Below are positions 1-8,756 of a stretch of DNA of 64,000 bases, in pieces. This DNA comes from an uncultured Prevotellaceae bacterium (GTDB taxonomy: Bacteria; Bacteroidota; Bacteroidia; Bacteroidales; Muribaculaceae). The notes beneath the pieces are model-generated. The model worked only from the letters and a program-made list of their open reading frames with translations. It did no database searches and was not told the DNA's origin. Each line of letters starts with the position of its first letter. Within the stretch, counting starts at the first letter, position 1. Where the stretch lies: positions 119,789-183,788 of the forward strand of contig CAJLMA010000006.1 of the NCBI GenBank assembly GCA_905207705.1, written 5' to 3'. The position numbers and the translations under genes were made by a program.

Positions 1-208
1 CGAGACGGTCGTTGATGGCATTAAGGCAATTATCGTTGGCAAAAAAGCGCGGATTGGCTTCATATATGACCATCGTGCCGGCGACCTCTCCAACAACGGG
101 CGTTTCTGGATTGTCCGGAACAGGCTCGTCGCTTGATGAACAACTTGCCATTGCAAACAACGAGTTTGCAAGCATTATTGATGCGATAAACAACTTTGTC
201 GTCTTCAT
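1..208 (-). CDS. Alpha-amylase lipoprotein, SusG-like (5' part only, cut by window edge)
   Basis: Only the first 69 codons lie in the window; the gene continues past base 1. The ATG at 206-208 opens a lipoprotein signal (MKTTKLF, hydrophobic stretch, then MASC), so the mature protein should be lipidated on the Cys and, after a Ser/Asp spacer, probably exported to the outer membrane. After a Pro-rich linker comes a stretch beginning TMVIYEANPRFFA, the form in which GH13 alpha-amylases of Bacteroides starch loci begin their catalytic barrel. SusG-type enzymes cut starch at the cell surface so that SusCD can import the oligosaccharides. The catalytic residues lie outside the window. It is the last visible gene of the sus-like run and is separated from the SusE/F-like gene by a strong hairpin. 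Family assignment rests on the short N-terminus and the context. Confidence 0.72.
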   Translation of the reverse strand, partial: MKTTKLFIASIMLANSLFAMASCSSSDEPVPDNPETPVVGEVAGTMVIYEANPRFFANDNCLNAINDRL

Positions 209-226
209 TGTGATTGTATTATAAAA

Positions 227-279
227 GGCCTTTGTTGCACTGATGTTGCTCAATTACAGGCATCGCTGCAACAAAGGCC
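227..279 (-). terminator. Intercistronic hairpin between SusE/F-like and amylase genes
   Basis: Perfect 13-base inverted repeat (227-239 with 267-279; arm TGCAACAAAGGCC) with a 27-base loop. Read on the minus strand it is followed by TTTTATAATA, so it resembles an intrinsic terminator. It sits between the SusE/F-like stop (295) and the amylase start (208), so it could end most transcripts, attenuate amylase expression, or protect the upstream mRNA 3' end. Confidence 0.7.
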
Positions 280-294
280 GGATGCACATCTACA

Positions 295-1725
295 TTATTC
301 CTTTTCAGTCACGCTCATAGCAGTAACAGTCAAATAATAGTCCCTGTCGAGTGTCGCGGCAAAATCGGGTGCTTGGTCTGTACCATTGTTGAATATCAGA
401 TTTTGCGCTTCACCGTTGCCGGTTATTTCCCAATATGTGTAAGTAGTACCGTCAATCTCTGTCGTACCTGTCGGAGCCATGCCCGGCCATGAGCCGAATA
501 TATCGTCAACTTCGCCCCAAGAGTACATGTTTATGGCACTCCAGCCTGTAAGGTCTTCCACATAAATGGTATATGTGTCACCCGGCTCCGGTTCTGGTTC
601 AGGCTCGGTTATACCACCACCGGCATAAGATTGCGGATCTTCGATTTCCACGCCACCGGCAGCTGTGATTGAGTAGTAATAATCGCGGTCGAGCGTGATT
701 CCGGCAAGGTCAAACTGGCTGTCATTGTTGTTGTTCATTATCACGTTGACAAACACGCCTGCATTAGCTTCGCCGGTATCGAAATACTTATAATTCACGC
801 CGTTGATGGTAACTTCACCTGTCGGAGCCATTCCCGGCCATACGCCAAACAGGTTGTTCACACCGTCGCCCCACACATATAAGTTCAACGAATCCCAGCC
901 TGTCAAGTCTTCAAAGAAGATAGCGTATCCGTCATGCTCGATAGTTGCGCTTTGGTCAATTTCAACCACACCGTCGGGCGTGAGTTCAAGGAAATAGTCT
1001 TTGTCGAGCACTACCGGGAAATCGGCAAGCTGGCTGCCGTTGTTATTGTTGTTGAATATAAGGTTCACAGACATTCCTGTATTTGCTTCTCCGGCATCAA
1101 AATATGTATATTCAGTACCGTCGACTACCTCAGTTCCGGTAGGCAATATACCCGGCCATGCACCGAATATCTCCCCGTCGCCATAAGCATACAATGCAAG
1201 TGCGTCATAACCGCTGTTGTCAATCACATAAATCACATGTCCATCATGCTCGATGGTTTCTCCAGAAGAGAAGTAAGAAGCCCAACGCTCCACATTAATG
1301 TTTATTCGTTCTCCCAAACCGGCATTGGTGGTGTGCATCACGCTGTCGCCTTTCAAGGCCCTCTCCTCGTGTTGTGAAACCGAGTAGATATAATACCCGT
1401 CGGCAAGCGACGTGCCTTCTATGAAAGTAGCGGGGTCAAGGTAAATGCCGTAACGGTAGTCATAGCCGGTAGCCATTTCAAGTTGCCACATCGGGTTGCC
1501 AACGACAGCGTCGGCATCACCTCCGTTGATTGCGCCCACTATGTACATTTCGTCACCAGTAGGAGTGGTAGACGGCACCAAGGCCTCAAGCAAAATGCGA
1601 TCCTCGCGCACCTCAAAGCGCGGTATGTCGCTTTCAAAAACTATTTCTTCCTCGTCGCAGCTCTGCATCATCGCCATTATTGGCATCATCATGAGCAGCA
1701 ACACGTATGAATATATCTTTTTCAT
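295..1725 (-). CDS. SusE/SusF-like outer-membrane starch-binding lipoprotein with three CBM26-like repeats
   Basis: A 476-residue surface lipoprotein that should hold starch chains near the SusCD importer. The start is the ATG at 1723-1725 (MKKIYSY), not the upstream TTG, because it gives a compact signal peptide ending MMQSC with lipidation at about Cys23, followed by an acidic DEEE stretch of the sort that directs Bacteroidetes lipoproteins to the cell surface. After an N-terminal domain (about residues 30-155) come three homologous modules at about 160-258, 262-362 and 383-471, each with an LYxWGDG-like strand, a WPGMAPTG-type turn and an Asn-rich FNNN stretch. This is the pattern of starch-binding module 26. 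A GITEPEPEPEPG linker precedes the third module. It lies 88 bases after the SusD gene. Unlike classical SusE/F, which carry other starch-binding modules, all three here look CBM26-like. Function is inferred from repeat type and locus. Confidence 0.82.
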   Translation of the reverse strand: MKKIYSYVLLLMMMPIMAMMQSCDEEEIVFESDIPRFEVREDRILLEALVPSTTPTGDEMYIVGAINGGDADAVVGNPMWQLEMATGYDYRYGIYLDPATFIEGTSLADGYYIYSVSQHEERALKGDSVMHTTNAGLGERININVERWASYFSSGETIEHDGHVIYVIDNSGYDALALYAYGDGEIFGAWPGILPTGTEVVDGTEYTYFDAGEANTGMSVNLIFNNNNNGSQLADFPVVLDKDYFLELTPDGVVEIDQSATIEHDGYAIFFEDLTGWDSLNLYVWGDGVNNLFGVWPGMAPTGEVTINGVNYKYFDTGEANAGVFVNVIMNNNNDSQFDLAGITLDRDYYYSITAAGGVEIEDPQSYAGGGITEPEPEPEPGDTYTIYVEDLTGWSAINMYSWGEVDDIFGSWPGMAPTGTTEIDGTTYTYWEITGNGEAQNLIFNNGTDQAPDFAATLDRDYYLTVTAMSVTEKE

Positions 1726-1813
1726 TGTGTATGTATGCAATTTTTAATTTTTTATGGTTTTTAGTGCTTGGGCGCACCACATGCGCGCCCAATGCACCAT
1801 TGTGAGATGAAAA

Positions 1814-3628
1814 TCAATAGTTAGGATTTTGCACGAGACCCGGATTTACCGATAATGCCACTTCGGGTAGAGGGAACCATTCGTAGCGGCGGTCGCGTTG
1901 TGCCGAGAGGTCATATCCGGTTTCAGTATCGCGACCGAAGAACCACCATTGTCCTTGCGTGAACTTGTCGAAGCGACGCAAGTCGGTGCGACGGCGGCGA
2001 CTTTCATTAAGGAACTCTATGCCCCATTCGCTGAGCAGCCAGTCTTCGTTAGGCGTTGTTCCGAACACGTTGTCAGGCCCGATTTCGGCAAGTGCTGCCT
2101 GATTGGTGAAATAACGTGCACGGACATCGTCGATAATATCCTTGGCCCCTTCGGCATCGCCACCACGCATGCGGCACTCAGCAAGCGTGTAGTAAGCCTC
2201 GGCAAGACGGAATTCAACTTCCGAGATATCCAAGTAGCTAAGCCCTGTCGACTCGGGGAACATAGGATATTTCATCAAGCGCAATCCCGAGCTGGTTTCA
2301 CCCCAACGGGGGTTCATCACCGTCGCAAGCTGACGGCCAAGATTCATGAATGTGCCCACTTGATCGACATATACCAATGGTTGTCCGTCACGGTCGGCAT
2401 CGGCAAGCACCGGCTCGCCGGTTTCACGGTTCAACATTGCTCCTTTCAAGAATATGCCCCCATTCCATATCCCGTCATCAGTGCAAGAGAAATTTTGCTT
2501 GCGTATGTCGGCATCGTTGAAACGTTCATACACGGCACCAAGCTTGTCGCCATAGTCAAAAAGGAAACTTTTCGGGTTGTCGGTACCGCCTTCGGGCAGC
2601 ACGTTGCCAGAATTGTCCTTTGATGGAACGAGGCAGAAGCAGTTCCAACCCGTATTGGGGAATGTCTGGCCGATGAACTCATCATAATTATATGGCAAGA
2701 ACGGAGTGTTGCGGTTGTTGTTGGTCAACTGCCCCTCTTCCTGTGCAAATGCGAATATCACTTCGGGGCAAGAGACATTACCGTTTGAGAAAATATCACG
2801 GTAATCGGTGGCAAGGCTGTAAGTGCCATAGTCGCCATCGATGATGTCTTGCGCGAGGGTCGCGCACTCTTCATAATGGTCCTCGCCGATAAACACTTCA
2901 CTGTTGAGCAATAAGCGCATTTTGAGCAATAAGCGCATTTTGAGCATACGGTTCATGCCTTGGTTCATGCGTAGGCGTGAATTGCCCGAGCCGTCTTCTT
3001 TCATAAGGGCATCGCACGACTCGTCGAGCTCGGTTGCTATGAAATTATATATCGTCTTGCAACCTTCGTTGAAATCGGTCGATACCGATCCCGGGATGTC
3101 GCCGCTGGCCGATGTACATAATGGCAGCGTTCCTCCCCACAATTCAAAGTTGTTGTAATAGGCCCATGCACGCATTGTGCGCACCTCGGCTATATACATG
3201 GCCTTTGCCTCTTCGGTCATTCCGATTGAAGCGGCATCAAGCGCGTTTAAGTCCTCGACAAGCGTATTGCAAAGACCTATCGTCTGCCATGCTGTTTCCC
3301 AAGCGCGGCGTATAATTACCGACTCTGTGTTCCACGACTGGGCCGATAGTACAAACTTCTCGCCTTCGTCCCAACCCCATGCGCCGCCGTTCCACGAACG
3401 CCAAGCCACTTGATCGGCACTTAGCTCGTTTAGATACCAGAAGTATTCGAGGAAACTCGTGGTTGCCGAGTTGTATATCGAGGCCAAGGCACCCTTCACG
3501 CTGTTTTCGTCTTGATAATAGATTGAAGCGTCGATGCGGTCAAACACTTTCTCGTCGAGGTCGGTACAGGAAACCATTGTTCCGCCTGCAACAGCAACGA
3601 CAGCAGCAATCAAGCATATTTTTTTCAT
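1814..3628 (-). CDS. susD: SusD-family starch-binding lipoprotein
   Basis: A 604-residue SusD/RagB protein, the lid of the SusC channel that captures oligosaccharides at the cell surface. The start is the ATG at 3626-3628 (MKKICLIAAV); the TTG 15 bases upstream is less likely. The signal peptide ends GTMVSC, with lipidation at about Cys21. The N-terminus (TDLDEKVFDRIDASIYYQ), the TPR-like helices with MRAWAYYNNFELWGG, the DISEVEFRLAEAYY segment and the C-terminal RRYEWFPLPEVALSVNPGL are all typical of SusD. It starts 36 bases after the SusC stop, as expected for a translationally linked pair. An exact 18-base in-frame tandem duplication (2904-2939) inserts six residues (LLKMRL) in the helix before NSEVF. 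The starch specificity comes from the neighbours and is inferred; homology alone says SusD family. Confidence 0.93.
   Translation of the reverse strand: MKKICLIAAVVAVAGGTMVSCTDLDEKVFDRIDASIYYQDENSVKGALASIYNSATTSFLEYFWYLNELSADQVAWRSWNGGAWGWDEGEKFVLSAQSWNTESVIIRRAWETAWQTIGLCNTLVEDLNALDAASIGMTEEAKAMYIAEVRTMRAWAYYNNFELWGGTLPLCTSASGDIPGSVSTDFNEGCKTIYNFIATELDESCDALMKEDGSGNSRLRMNQGMNRMLKMRLLLKMRLLLNSEVFIGEDHYEECATLAQDIIDGDYGTYSLATDYRDIFSNGNVSCPEVIFAFAQEEGQLTNNNRNTPFLPYNYDEFIGQTFPNTGWNCFCLVPSKDNSGNVLPEGGTDNPKSFLFDYGDKLGAVYERFNDADIRKQNFSCTDDGIWNGGIFLKGAMLNRETGEPVLADADRDGQPLVYVDQVGTFMNLGRQLATVMNPRWGETSSGLRLMKYPMFPESTGLSYLDISEVEFRLAEAYYTLAECRMRGGDAEGAKDIIDDVRARYFTNQAALAEIGPDNVFGTTPNEDWLLSEWGIEFLNESRRRRTDLRRFDKFTQGQWWFFGRDTETGYDLSAQRDRRYEWFPLPEVALSVNPGLVQNPNY
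2904..2939. repeat. 18-bp perfect tandem duplication inside susD
   Basis: The unit TTGAGCAATAAGCGCATT (plus strand) occurs twice back to back, at 2904-2921 and 2922-2939, and the first seven bases appear a third time at 2940-2946. It keeps the frame and adds six residues, giving MLKMRLLLKMRLLL in the protein. This is consistent with slipped-strand duplication. Confidence 0.95.
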
Positions 3629-3664
3629 AATTGTCTTCGTCAATGTATTGGTTAATTAGATATA

Positions 3665-6625
3665 TTATTTAAACCTGAAAGTTACGCCAAGGGTAAGCTG
3701 GGTAGCTTGCGGATACGCGCTGTTTGTATCCACGCCCGGAGTAATGCCGGTAGAGGTAACTATCGACGGGTCGTTGCCCGAATATCCTGTCAATGTAAAC
3801 ACATTCTTTGCTGCCAAATACACGCGCAAGCTCTCCACAAGTTTCTTGTTCTTGAACGGGACAGTGTATCCAAGAGTGACATTGGCGAGCTTGAAGTAGT
3901 TGCCGTTCTCGAGGAAGTAAGAAGAAATCACGCCACCGCCGGTTATTACATTGCTGTCCTCAAGATATGCGCTGCGCAATACATTGTCGGTACCGCAGCC
4001 TTGCAAGCCCATGCCATACTTGCGCATGTTGAATATTTCATGGCCGAATGCGCCTTGGAACATTACGCTAAGGTCAAAGTCGCGCCATTTCAAAGTATTA
4101 TTCCATGTGAGGAAATGCTCGGGAGCGCCGTTGCCAATGTAACGTTTATCCTCAGCCGTAGCCTGGGCCGTGAGGATTTTTTCCCCATCCTTGCTGTAAA
4201 CAAGCATGTTGCCTTCATCGTCGGTACCTGCATATTCATATCCGTAGAATTGGCCTACCTTGCCTCCTTCCTGCACGCGGAAGAAGTATTCGCTCGTGCC
4301 GACACCCGGCTTCTGATATAAATCAAGGTAAGAAGCCTTGTATATGTCATTCGACAGCTTGGTGAGCTTTGTAGTGCCATAAGAATAGTTGATGCCGGTA
4401 GTCCACTTCACAGGAGTGTCGACAAACACATCGCCGGTTAGCGAAAGTTCAACACCTGTATTCTTAGTAGTTCCCACATTCACCAATATCGTAGAGTAAA
4501 CATATGGCGGTTGCGGTGCCGAATAGGTGTAAAGCAAGTCATTGCTTCGGCGGTCGAAGTATTCGATTGATCCATACAAGCGGTTCCACAGCATGAAGTC
4601 TATACCGTAGTTGGCACTCGAAGATTTTTCCCATTGAAGTTCTGGGTTGGCGTTGTTCGACGGAGCATAACCGGTCACCCATTGGCCATCGATGTAATAT
4701 TTGCCATTTGTGGAATATGTGGCAATTGACTGATAGGCGTCAAAATCGCTACGTCCTGTAACACCATAAGAGAAACGCGGCTTGAGGCTTTGCACGATGT
4801 CGCTGTAATTTTCCATGAACGGTGTCCTCGCTATTTCCCATGCCAACGAAACCGACGGGAATGCACCCCACTTGCTGTCGGCACCGAACTTGGTCGAACC
4901 TTCATAACGCATCGAGGCCGATGCTATGATCATGTCGCGCCAGTTGTAATTGACACGTCCGAAGAAGCCCACAAGCGTAGATTCAGATTTTCCTGCATAC
5001 ATGCTGGCCTTGCCTTCTTGCAAATAGCTGCCCGAACCTATTCCGTGCCACAAGGCGTTATCAAATGTGAAGTTGTTGTTCTGCATGAACATCTGCTCCC
5101 AGTTGTCGCGCTCGTAAGTGTAACCTACCATCAATTTCACATCATGGCCGTTGTTGTTGAAAAAGTAATTGCCAAGCCATTCAATGCGGTTGTTCCACCA
5201 CTTTTGATAAGTTATGCTTGCACGACCTGCATAGCCGTTCCAGTAAGACTCGCTCGAGTTTGACGGAGTGTAGAAATCGCTCTTCAAGTCGTTGTAGTCA
5301 TAAGAATAAGACACTTGCGTGTTTATCGAGTGAATGCCGTTGCTCCAAATGTTCCACTTGGCATCGGCAGTGCCGAGGATGTATGTGCGGTTGCCCTGGC
5401 TCGTTTCAAGGTTGAGCTTGCCCACGGGATTGGCCACACCGGTAGGCGAAGTCGGCTGGTAATAATCGCCGTTTTCATCATACACGGGGATTGTCGGGTT
5501 CATCGACATGGCAGTGTCAAAAAGTCCGCTGTCGCCCCAGTCTTCTTTAACATGGCGGGCATTGAGCGTGAATGAAAGTTGCAACCTCTTGTCAAGGACC
5601 AACTGCTGGACGGATGCTCTTGCGCCATATTCCTCACGTGCGCTGATTATGTCGAGACCTGTCGCACGCTTGTAGTTGATCGAGGCATTGTAATATCCGT
5701 TCTCGGTACTGCCGTCAATGGAAACATATTGGTTGGTGTCATACGAGAAATCGCGCATCAACAAGTCATACCAGTCGGTGCTTGCACCGTAGTCGTTGCC
5801 ACGGCGTGCACGACGCCACTCGTCGGCCGAAAGCACGTCGGGCTTTCCTTTGGCAAGGTTCACGGCAAAGTAGCTATCGTAGGTAATCACCGGCTTGCCC
5901 GGAGTTCCCGATCCTTTCTTTGTGGTAATAAGAATAACGCCGTTAGCACCGCGCGTACCATAGATGGCTGCCGAGGCGGCATCTTTCAATACTGTCATCG
6001 ACTCGATGTCTTGTGGTGCAAGAGTACGGATGTCGCCACCTGCCACACCGTCTATAACCACGAGAGGCTCGTTGCTTGCCGTCAGTGAAGTAGCTCCGCG
6101 CACCTGCAAAGAAGACGAGCTGTTAGGGTCGGCGGGAGAAACGGTCGACACGTTAAGACCGGCGACCTTACCAGAAAGCATTTCCATAACGTTGTTCATA
6201 CCTCCTTGCTGGAATTGATCCTTGTCAACCTGTACAATGGAACTGGTAAGCTCCTTACGGCTCAACGAACCGTAACCCACTACGACTACTTCGTCAAGTA
6301 GCTGTTGGTCGTCGCTCATCACCACGTCGATCACAGTCCTACCGTCCACTTTTTCTTCAACTGTCTTGTATCCCAATGAAGTGAACACGATAGTTGCATC
6401 GGCCGGGACATTCTTTAAGGCATACTTGCCGTCCATGTCGGTTGCAGTTCCGTTGGTAGTCCCTTTCACCATTACGGTAGCACCGATGACGGTACCTCCG
6501 TTTGCGTCGGTAACGGTTCCGTTCACCGCCTGCTGCGCAAACGCCGAAACGGAAGTAACCATTACGCCCAATAGGATTAACACATGCCTGAACAGGCAGT
6601 GTTTGGCTTGATTAAATTTTTTCAT
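3665..6625 (-). CDS. susC: SusC-family TonB-dependent oligosaccharide transporter
   Basis: A 986-residue SusC/RagA outer-membrane transporter that imports glycan pieces captured by SusD, powered by TonB. The ATG at 6623-6625 (MKKFNQ) is preferred over the long upstream extension, since it places a normal signal peptide ending SVSAFAQQ right at the N-terminus. Domains in order: carboxypeptidase-regulatory-like domain (VNGTVTDANGGTVIGATV), a TonB box DEVVVVGYG at about residues 110-118, plug domain (SLQVRGATSLTASNEPLVVI and the IYGTRGANGVILITTKKG motif), then a 22-strand-type barrel ending in FRFK with the terminal aromatic pattern expected of barrels. It is first in the susCD pair and lies 229 bases downstream of the regulator, with a promoter box at 6712-6719. 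Length is normal for the family. Substrate is inferred as starch or malto-oligosaccharides from the neighbours. Confidence 0.94.
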   Translation of the reverse strand: MKKFNQAKHCLFRHVLILLGVMVTSVSAFAQQAVNGTVTDANGGTVIGATVMVKGTTNGTATDMDGKYALKNVPADATIVFTSLGYKTVEEKVDGRTVIDVVMSDDQQLLDEVVVVGYGSLSRKELTSSIVQVDKDQFQQGGMNNVMEMLSGKVAGLNVSTVSPADPNSSSSLQVRGATSLTASNEPLVVIDGVAGGDIRTLAPQDIESMTVLKDAASAAIYGTRGANGVILITTKKGSGTPGKPVITYDSYFAVNLAKGKPDVLSADEWRRARRGNDYGASTDWYDLLMRDFSYDTNQYVSIDGSTENGYYNASINYKRATGLDIISAREEYGARASVQQLVLDKRLQLSFTLNARHVKEDWGDSGLFDTAMSMNPTIPVYDENGDYYQPTSPTGVANPVGKLNLETSQGNRTYILGTADAKWNIWSNGIHSINTQVSYSYDYNDLKSDFYTPSNSSESYWNGYAGRASITYQKWWNNRIEWLGNYFFNNNGHDVKLMVGYTYERDNWEQMFMQNNNFTFDNALWHGIGSGSYLQEGKASMYAGKSESTLVGFFGRVNYNWRDMIIASASMRYEGSTKFGADSKWGAFPSVSLAWEIARTPFMENYSDIVQSLKPRFSYGVTGRSDFDAYQSIATYSTNGKYYIDGQWVTGYAPSNNANPELQWEKSSSANYGIDFMLWNRLYGSIEYFDRRSNDLLYTYSAPQPPYVYSTILVNVGTTKNTGVELSLTGDVFVDTPVKWTTGINYSYGTTKLTKLSNDIYKASYLDLYQKPGVGTSEYFFRVQEGGKVGQFYGYEYAGTDDEGNMLVYSKDGEKILTAQATAEDKRYIGNGAPEHFLTWNNTLKWRDFDLSVMFQGAFGHEIFNMRKYGMGLQGCGTDNVLRSAYLEDSNVITGGGVISSYFLENGNYFKLANVTLGYTVPFKNKKLVESLRVYLAAKNVFTLTGYSGNDPSIVTSTGITPGVDTNSAYPQATQLTLGVTFRFK

Positions 6626-6711
6626 CTGGTAGTTTTTAAATTTTATTAGGTAAACGTGTGATTTATTAAAAGGTATTTGGCAATACTCTGTTTTAAAAAT
6701 CGTCGCTATGG

Positions 6712-6719
6712 CAAATTTA
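6712..6719 (-). promoter_or_regulatory. Promoter -7 box for the susC operon
   Basis: The minus strand reads TAAATTTG, matching the Bacteroidetes -7 consensus TAnnTTTG, 86 bases upstream of the susC ATG. No clear -33 TTTG is visible at the usual distance, as might be expected of an activator-dependent promoter (inference). Confidence 0.55.
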
Positions 6720-6854
6720 TCAATATAAACATGACTTGCACAGCACACCTAACGGAATCCTAAACGTATTTCAGATTTAAAAACTTAAACTTCAAGCATT
6801 TACACAACAAATCACATACAAAAAATCTAAACGTAATCTTAACTGCCAGAACGG

Positions 6855-8534
6855 TCAAAGCAGTGCTATTTTCATGATATCATCGTCAAAATCGGTAGGG
6901 TTCAAAGCACGCTTTTTACGCTTGGAACGGTAGGTGTAAATGGTGGTAATGGAGCACCGTAAGAAATCTGCAATCTTGGCACTGTCGGTGATGCCAAGGC
7001 GGATCAAGGCAAACACACGCAACTCAGTATTAAGCATTTCACCTTCTTTCAACTGGATACGGTCGTCCTCGGGAAATAATTCATTAAACTGCGATACAAA
7101 ATCGGGAAAGATGTTGAGGAATGCGGTGTCAAACGTATGGTAAAATTCTTTAAGCGCGTCATTGATTATGCTTGTCGAACGTAATGCCTTGTGAAGTCCC
7201 TCGATATTACCCGATGCCGCCTGCTGGTAGAGCATCTTGCGATATTTCTCAAGCGTGGATATGTAATTTGAACTCAGGCCCATGAACTTGCCTATGTATT
7301 CCTCTTTGATGCAGCTCGACTCGGTGAGAGCCGTATTGGTTGCAGTGAGCGCGACATTCGTTTGGCGCAATTCATCATTGAGATTAATCAGCTTGTCTTT
7401 CGTTATCGAGACAAGGCGCAAGCTGCGCGACACGATGCGCAACTGCTTTATTATAAACACCACAGCCACTACAAGCCCGACAACCAAGGCACTAATGGCA
7501 ACGATTAGCGTTTTAAGCTGCGTCTGCATCTGCTTTTGCTTGGCCTCGTAGGCATTTGTCACCAGCGGCAAGATATTTGCCGACTGGTTCTTACGCATCC
7601 GCGCCGAATAATAGTTGGCATCTTCCATGCTCTTTCGCAAGTAATAATAAGCATGCGACACATCGCCGCCCTCGAAGCGCAACTCGGCAAGAGAACGCAT
7701 TGCAAGGTTCTCCTTCACCGACCCTTCAATATCGGAAATCGCACTCTTTACCAAATACTGCTCTTGATTATGAACATCCCCGGCAAGCGAATACACATAT
7801 GCCAACACTGATGCAATAACCGAATACTCCCTTGTCCCTGATTGGTGATTGCCTATTCGCTCAATGAAAAAATCTATAGCTTCGTCAAGCCGGCCTTGCT
7901 CCACCAGCCTCGACCCATATTCGGTTTCATACACAAACTTGTCGATATTAGGTATCGACAGTAGTGAATCGCGATAAGCCGTAATTTTAGCTTGGTACCC
8001 GCCTATGTATTCGCTGCCTTCGGCATACTCCGACATATACTGATATGTAGTGCCGCACACTTGGTAATAATTGTCTTTAATGTCATCGGGTAGCGAACTC
8101 GAATCTATAGACAAGAGTATTCTCAATGCTTCGGTAAAGATTCCGGCCTTTGCCACCAAGTCAGCTTTGGCTATAAGAGATACGGCAAGCCAATAGTTGT
8201 CACCTGCCTCCTTCGCCTGTGCTATATTTATATTAATGTAATACAATGCCGAGTCGCACACAAACGACTGATATTCAATAAACATCTGCCTGTTCAGCTC
8301 GAACACTCTTTTTGGATCATCGGCCACTGAAAGCAATCGTTTCAAACTGTCGATTCGTTCGATTTTCATGTTATCATAGTCCTCGCTATTGGCTATGCAA
8401 TCATCAAGCTGTTCCAAAAGCGCAGAATCACTATCGGAACAACTGTGCAACGACATTACAAACAGGCAAAGTACTGCAATAGAAATCAAAGAATGTCTTA
8501 TAGTTTTAAGGCTTATTGTATTAGAGATCATCAT
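6855..8534 (-). CDS. SusR-type membrane-spanning transcriptional regulator
   Basis: A 559-residue protein with the SusR layout. Residues 10-31 form an N-terminal signal or anchor ending LHSC (Cys32, a possible lipidation site). Residues about 35-335 are TPR-like helical repeats that should lie in the periplasm and sense malto-oligosaccharides. A transmembrane helix spans about 342-363 (TLIVAISALVVGLVVAVVFI), followed by a coiled-coil cytoplasmic linker (about 370-405) and a C-terminal LuxR/sigma-4-like helix-turn-helix near 515-540 (ADFLRCSITTIYTYRSKRKK). In Bacteroides, SusR activates the sus operon in response to maltose or larger oligosaccharides; the same role is inferred here because susC follows 230 bases downstream on the same strand. 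The family probably corresponds to DUF6377. Two in-frame ATGs (8534, 8531) are possible starts. A -7 box lies at 8594-8601. Confidence 0.8.
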   Translation of the reverse strand: MMISNTISLKTIRHSLISIAVLCLFVMSLHSCSDSDSALLEQLDDCIANSEDYDNMKIERIDSLKRLLSVADDPKRVFELNRQMFIEYQSFVCDSALYYININIAQAKEAGDNYWLAVSLIAKADLVAKAGIFTEALRILLSIDSSSLPDDIKDNYYQVCGTTYQYMSEYAEGSEYIGGYQAKITAYRDSLLSIPNIDKFVYETEYGSRLVEQGRLDEAIDFFIERIGNHQSGTREYSVIASVLAYVYSLAGDVHNQEQYLVKSAISDIEGSVKENLAMRSLAELRFEGGDVSHAYYYLRKSMEDANYYSARMRKNQSANILPLVTNAYEAKQKQMQTQLKTLIVAISALVVGLVVAVVFIIKQLRIVSRSLRLVSITKDKLINLNDELRQTNVALTATNTALTESSCIKEEYIGKFMGLSSNYISTLEKYRKMLYQQAASGNIEGLHKALRSTSIINDALKEFYHTFDTAFLNIFPDFVSQFNELFPEDDRIQLKEGEMLNTELRVFALIRLGITDSAKIADFLRCSITTIYTYRSKRKKRALNPTDFDDDIMKIALL

Positions 8535-8593
8535 GTTGTATAATCAAATGCCATATTCGAGCCATCACAACTGAATACAAACCGGTTTATTTA

Positions 8594-8601
8594 CAAATTT
8601 A
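8594..8601 (-). promoter_or_regulatory. Promoter -7 box for the SusR-type regulator
   Basis: The minus strand reads TAAATTTG (TAnnTTTG consensus), 60 bases before the regulator start. It follows the ftsZ terminator, so the regulator has its own transcription unit. Confidence 0.55.
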
Positions 8602-8680
8602 AATAAAATATGCGAATTACCCACCAAGAAACAAATATTACCTTATTAACCCCGGAATATTTCGGTAGATATATACATAA

Positions 8681-8722
8681 AAACGTGGCGGCAATCAACA
8701 TAAACCTGCTGACGACCGCCAC
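8681..8722 (-). terminator. Intrinsic terminator of the dcw operon, after ftsZ
   Basis: Inverted repeat GTGGCGG (8685-8691) and CCGCCAC (8716-8722). On the minus strand it is followed by GTTTTTATG. It lies 35 bases after the ftsZ stop and ends the long cell-wall/division transcript. Confidence 0.8.
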
Positions 8723-8756
8723 ATATATACCATCCAGTATGATTCTGATGCTTTCT

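Noticed and set aside
12..224. Plus-strand reading frame at the left edge
   Set aside because: It is antisense to the amylase lipoprotein start, which has a lipobox and a recognisable GH13 beginning.
6626..6748. 41-residue N-terminal extension of SusC
   Set aside because: It would bury the signal peptide and includes the -7 promoter box.
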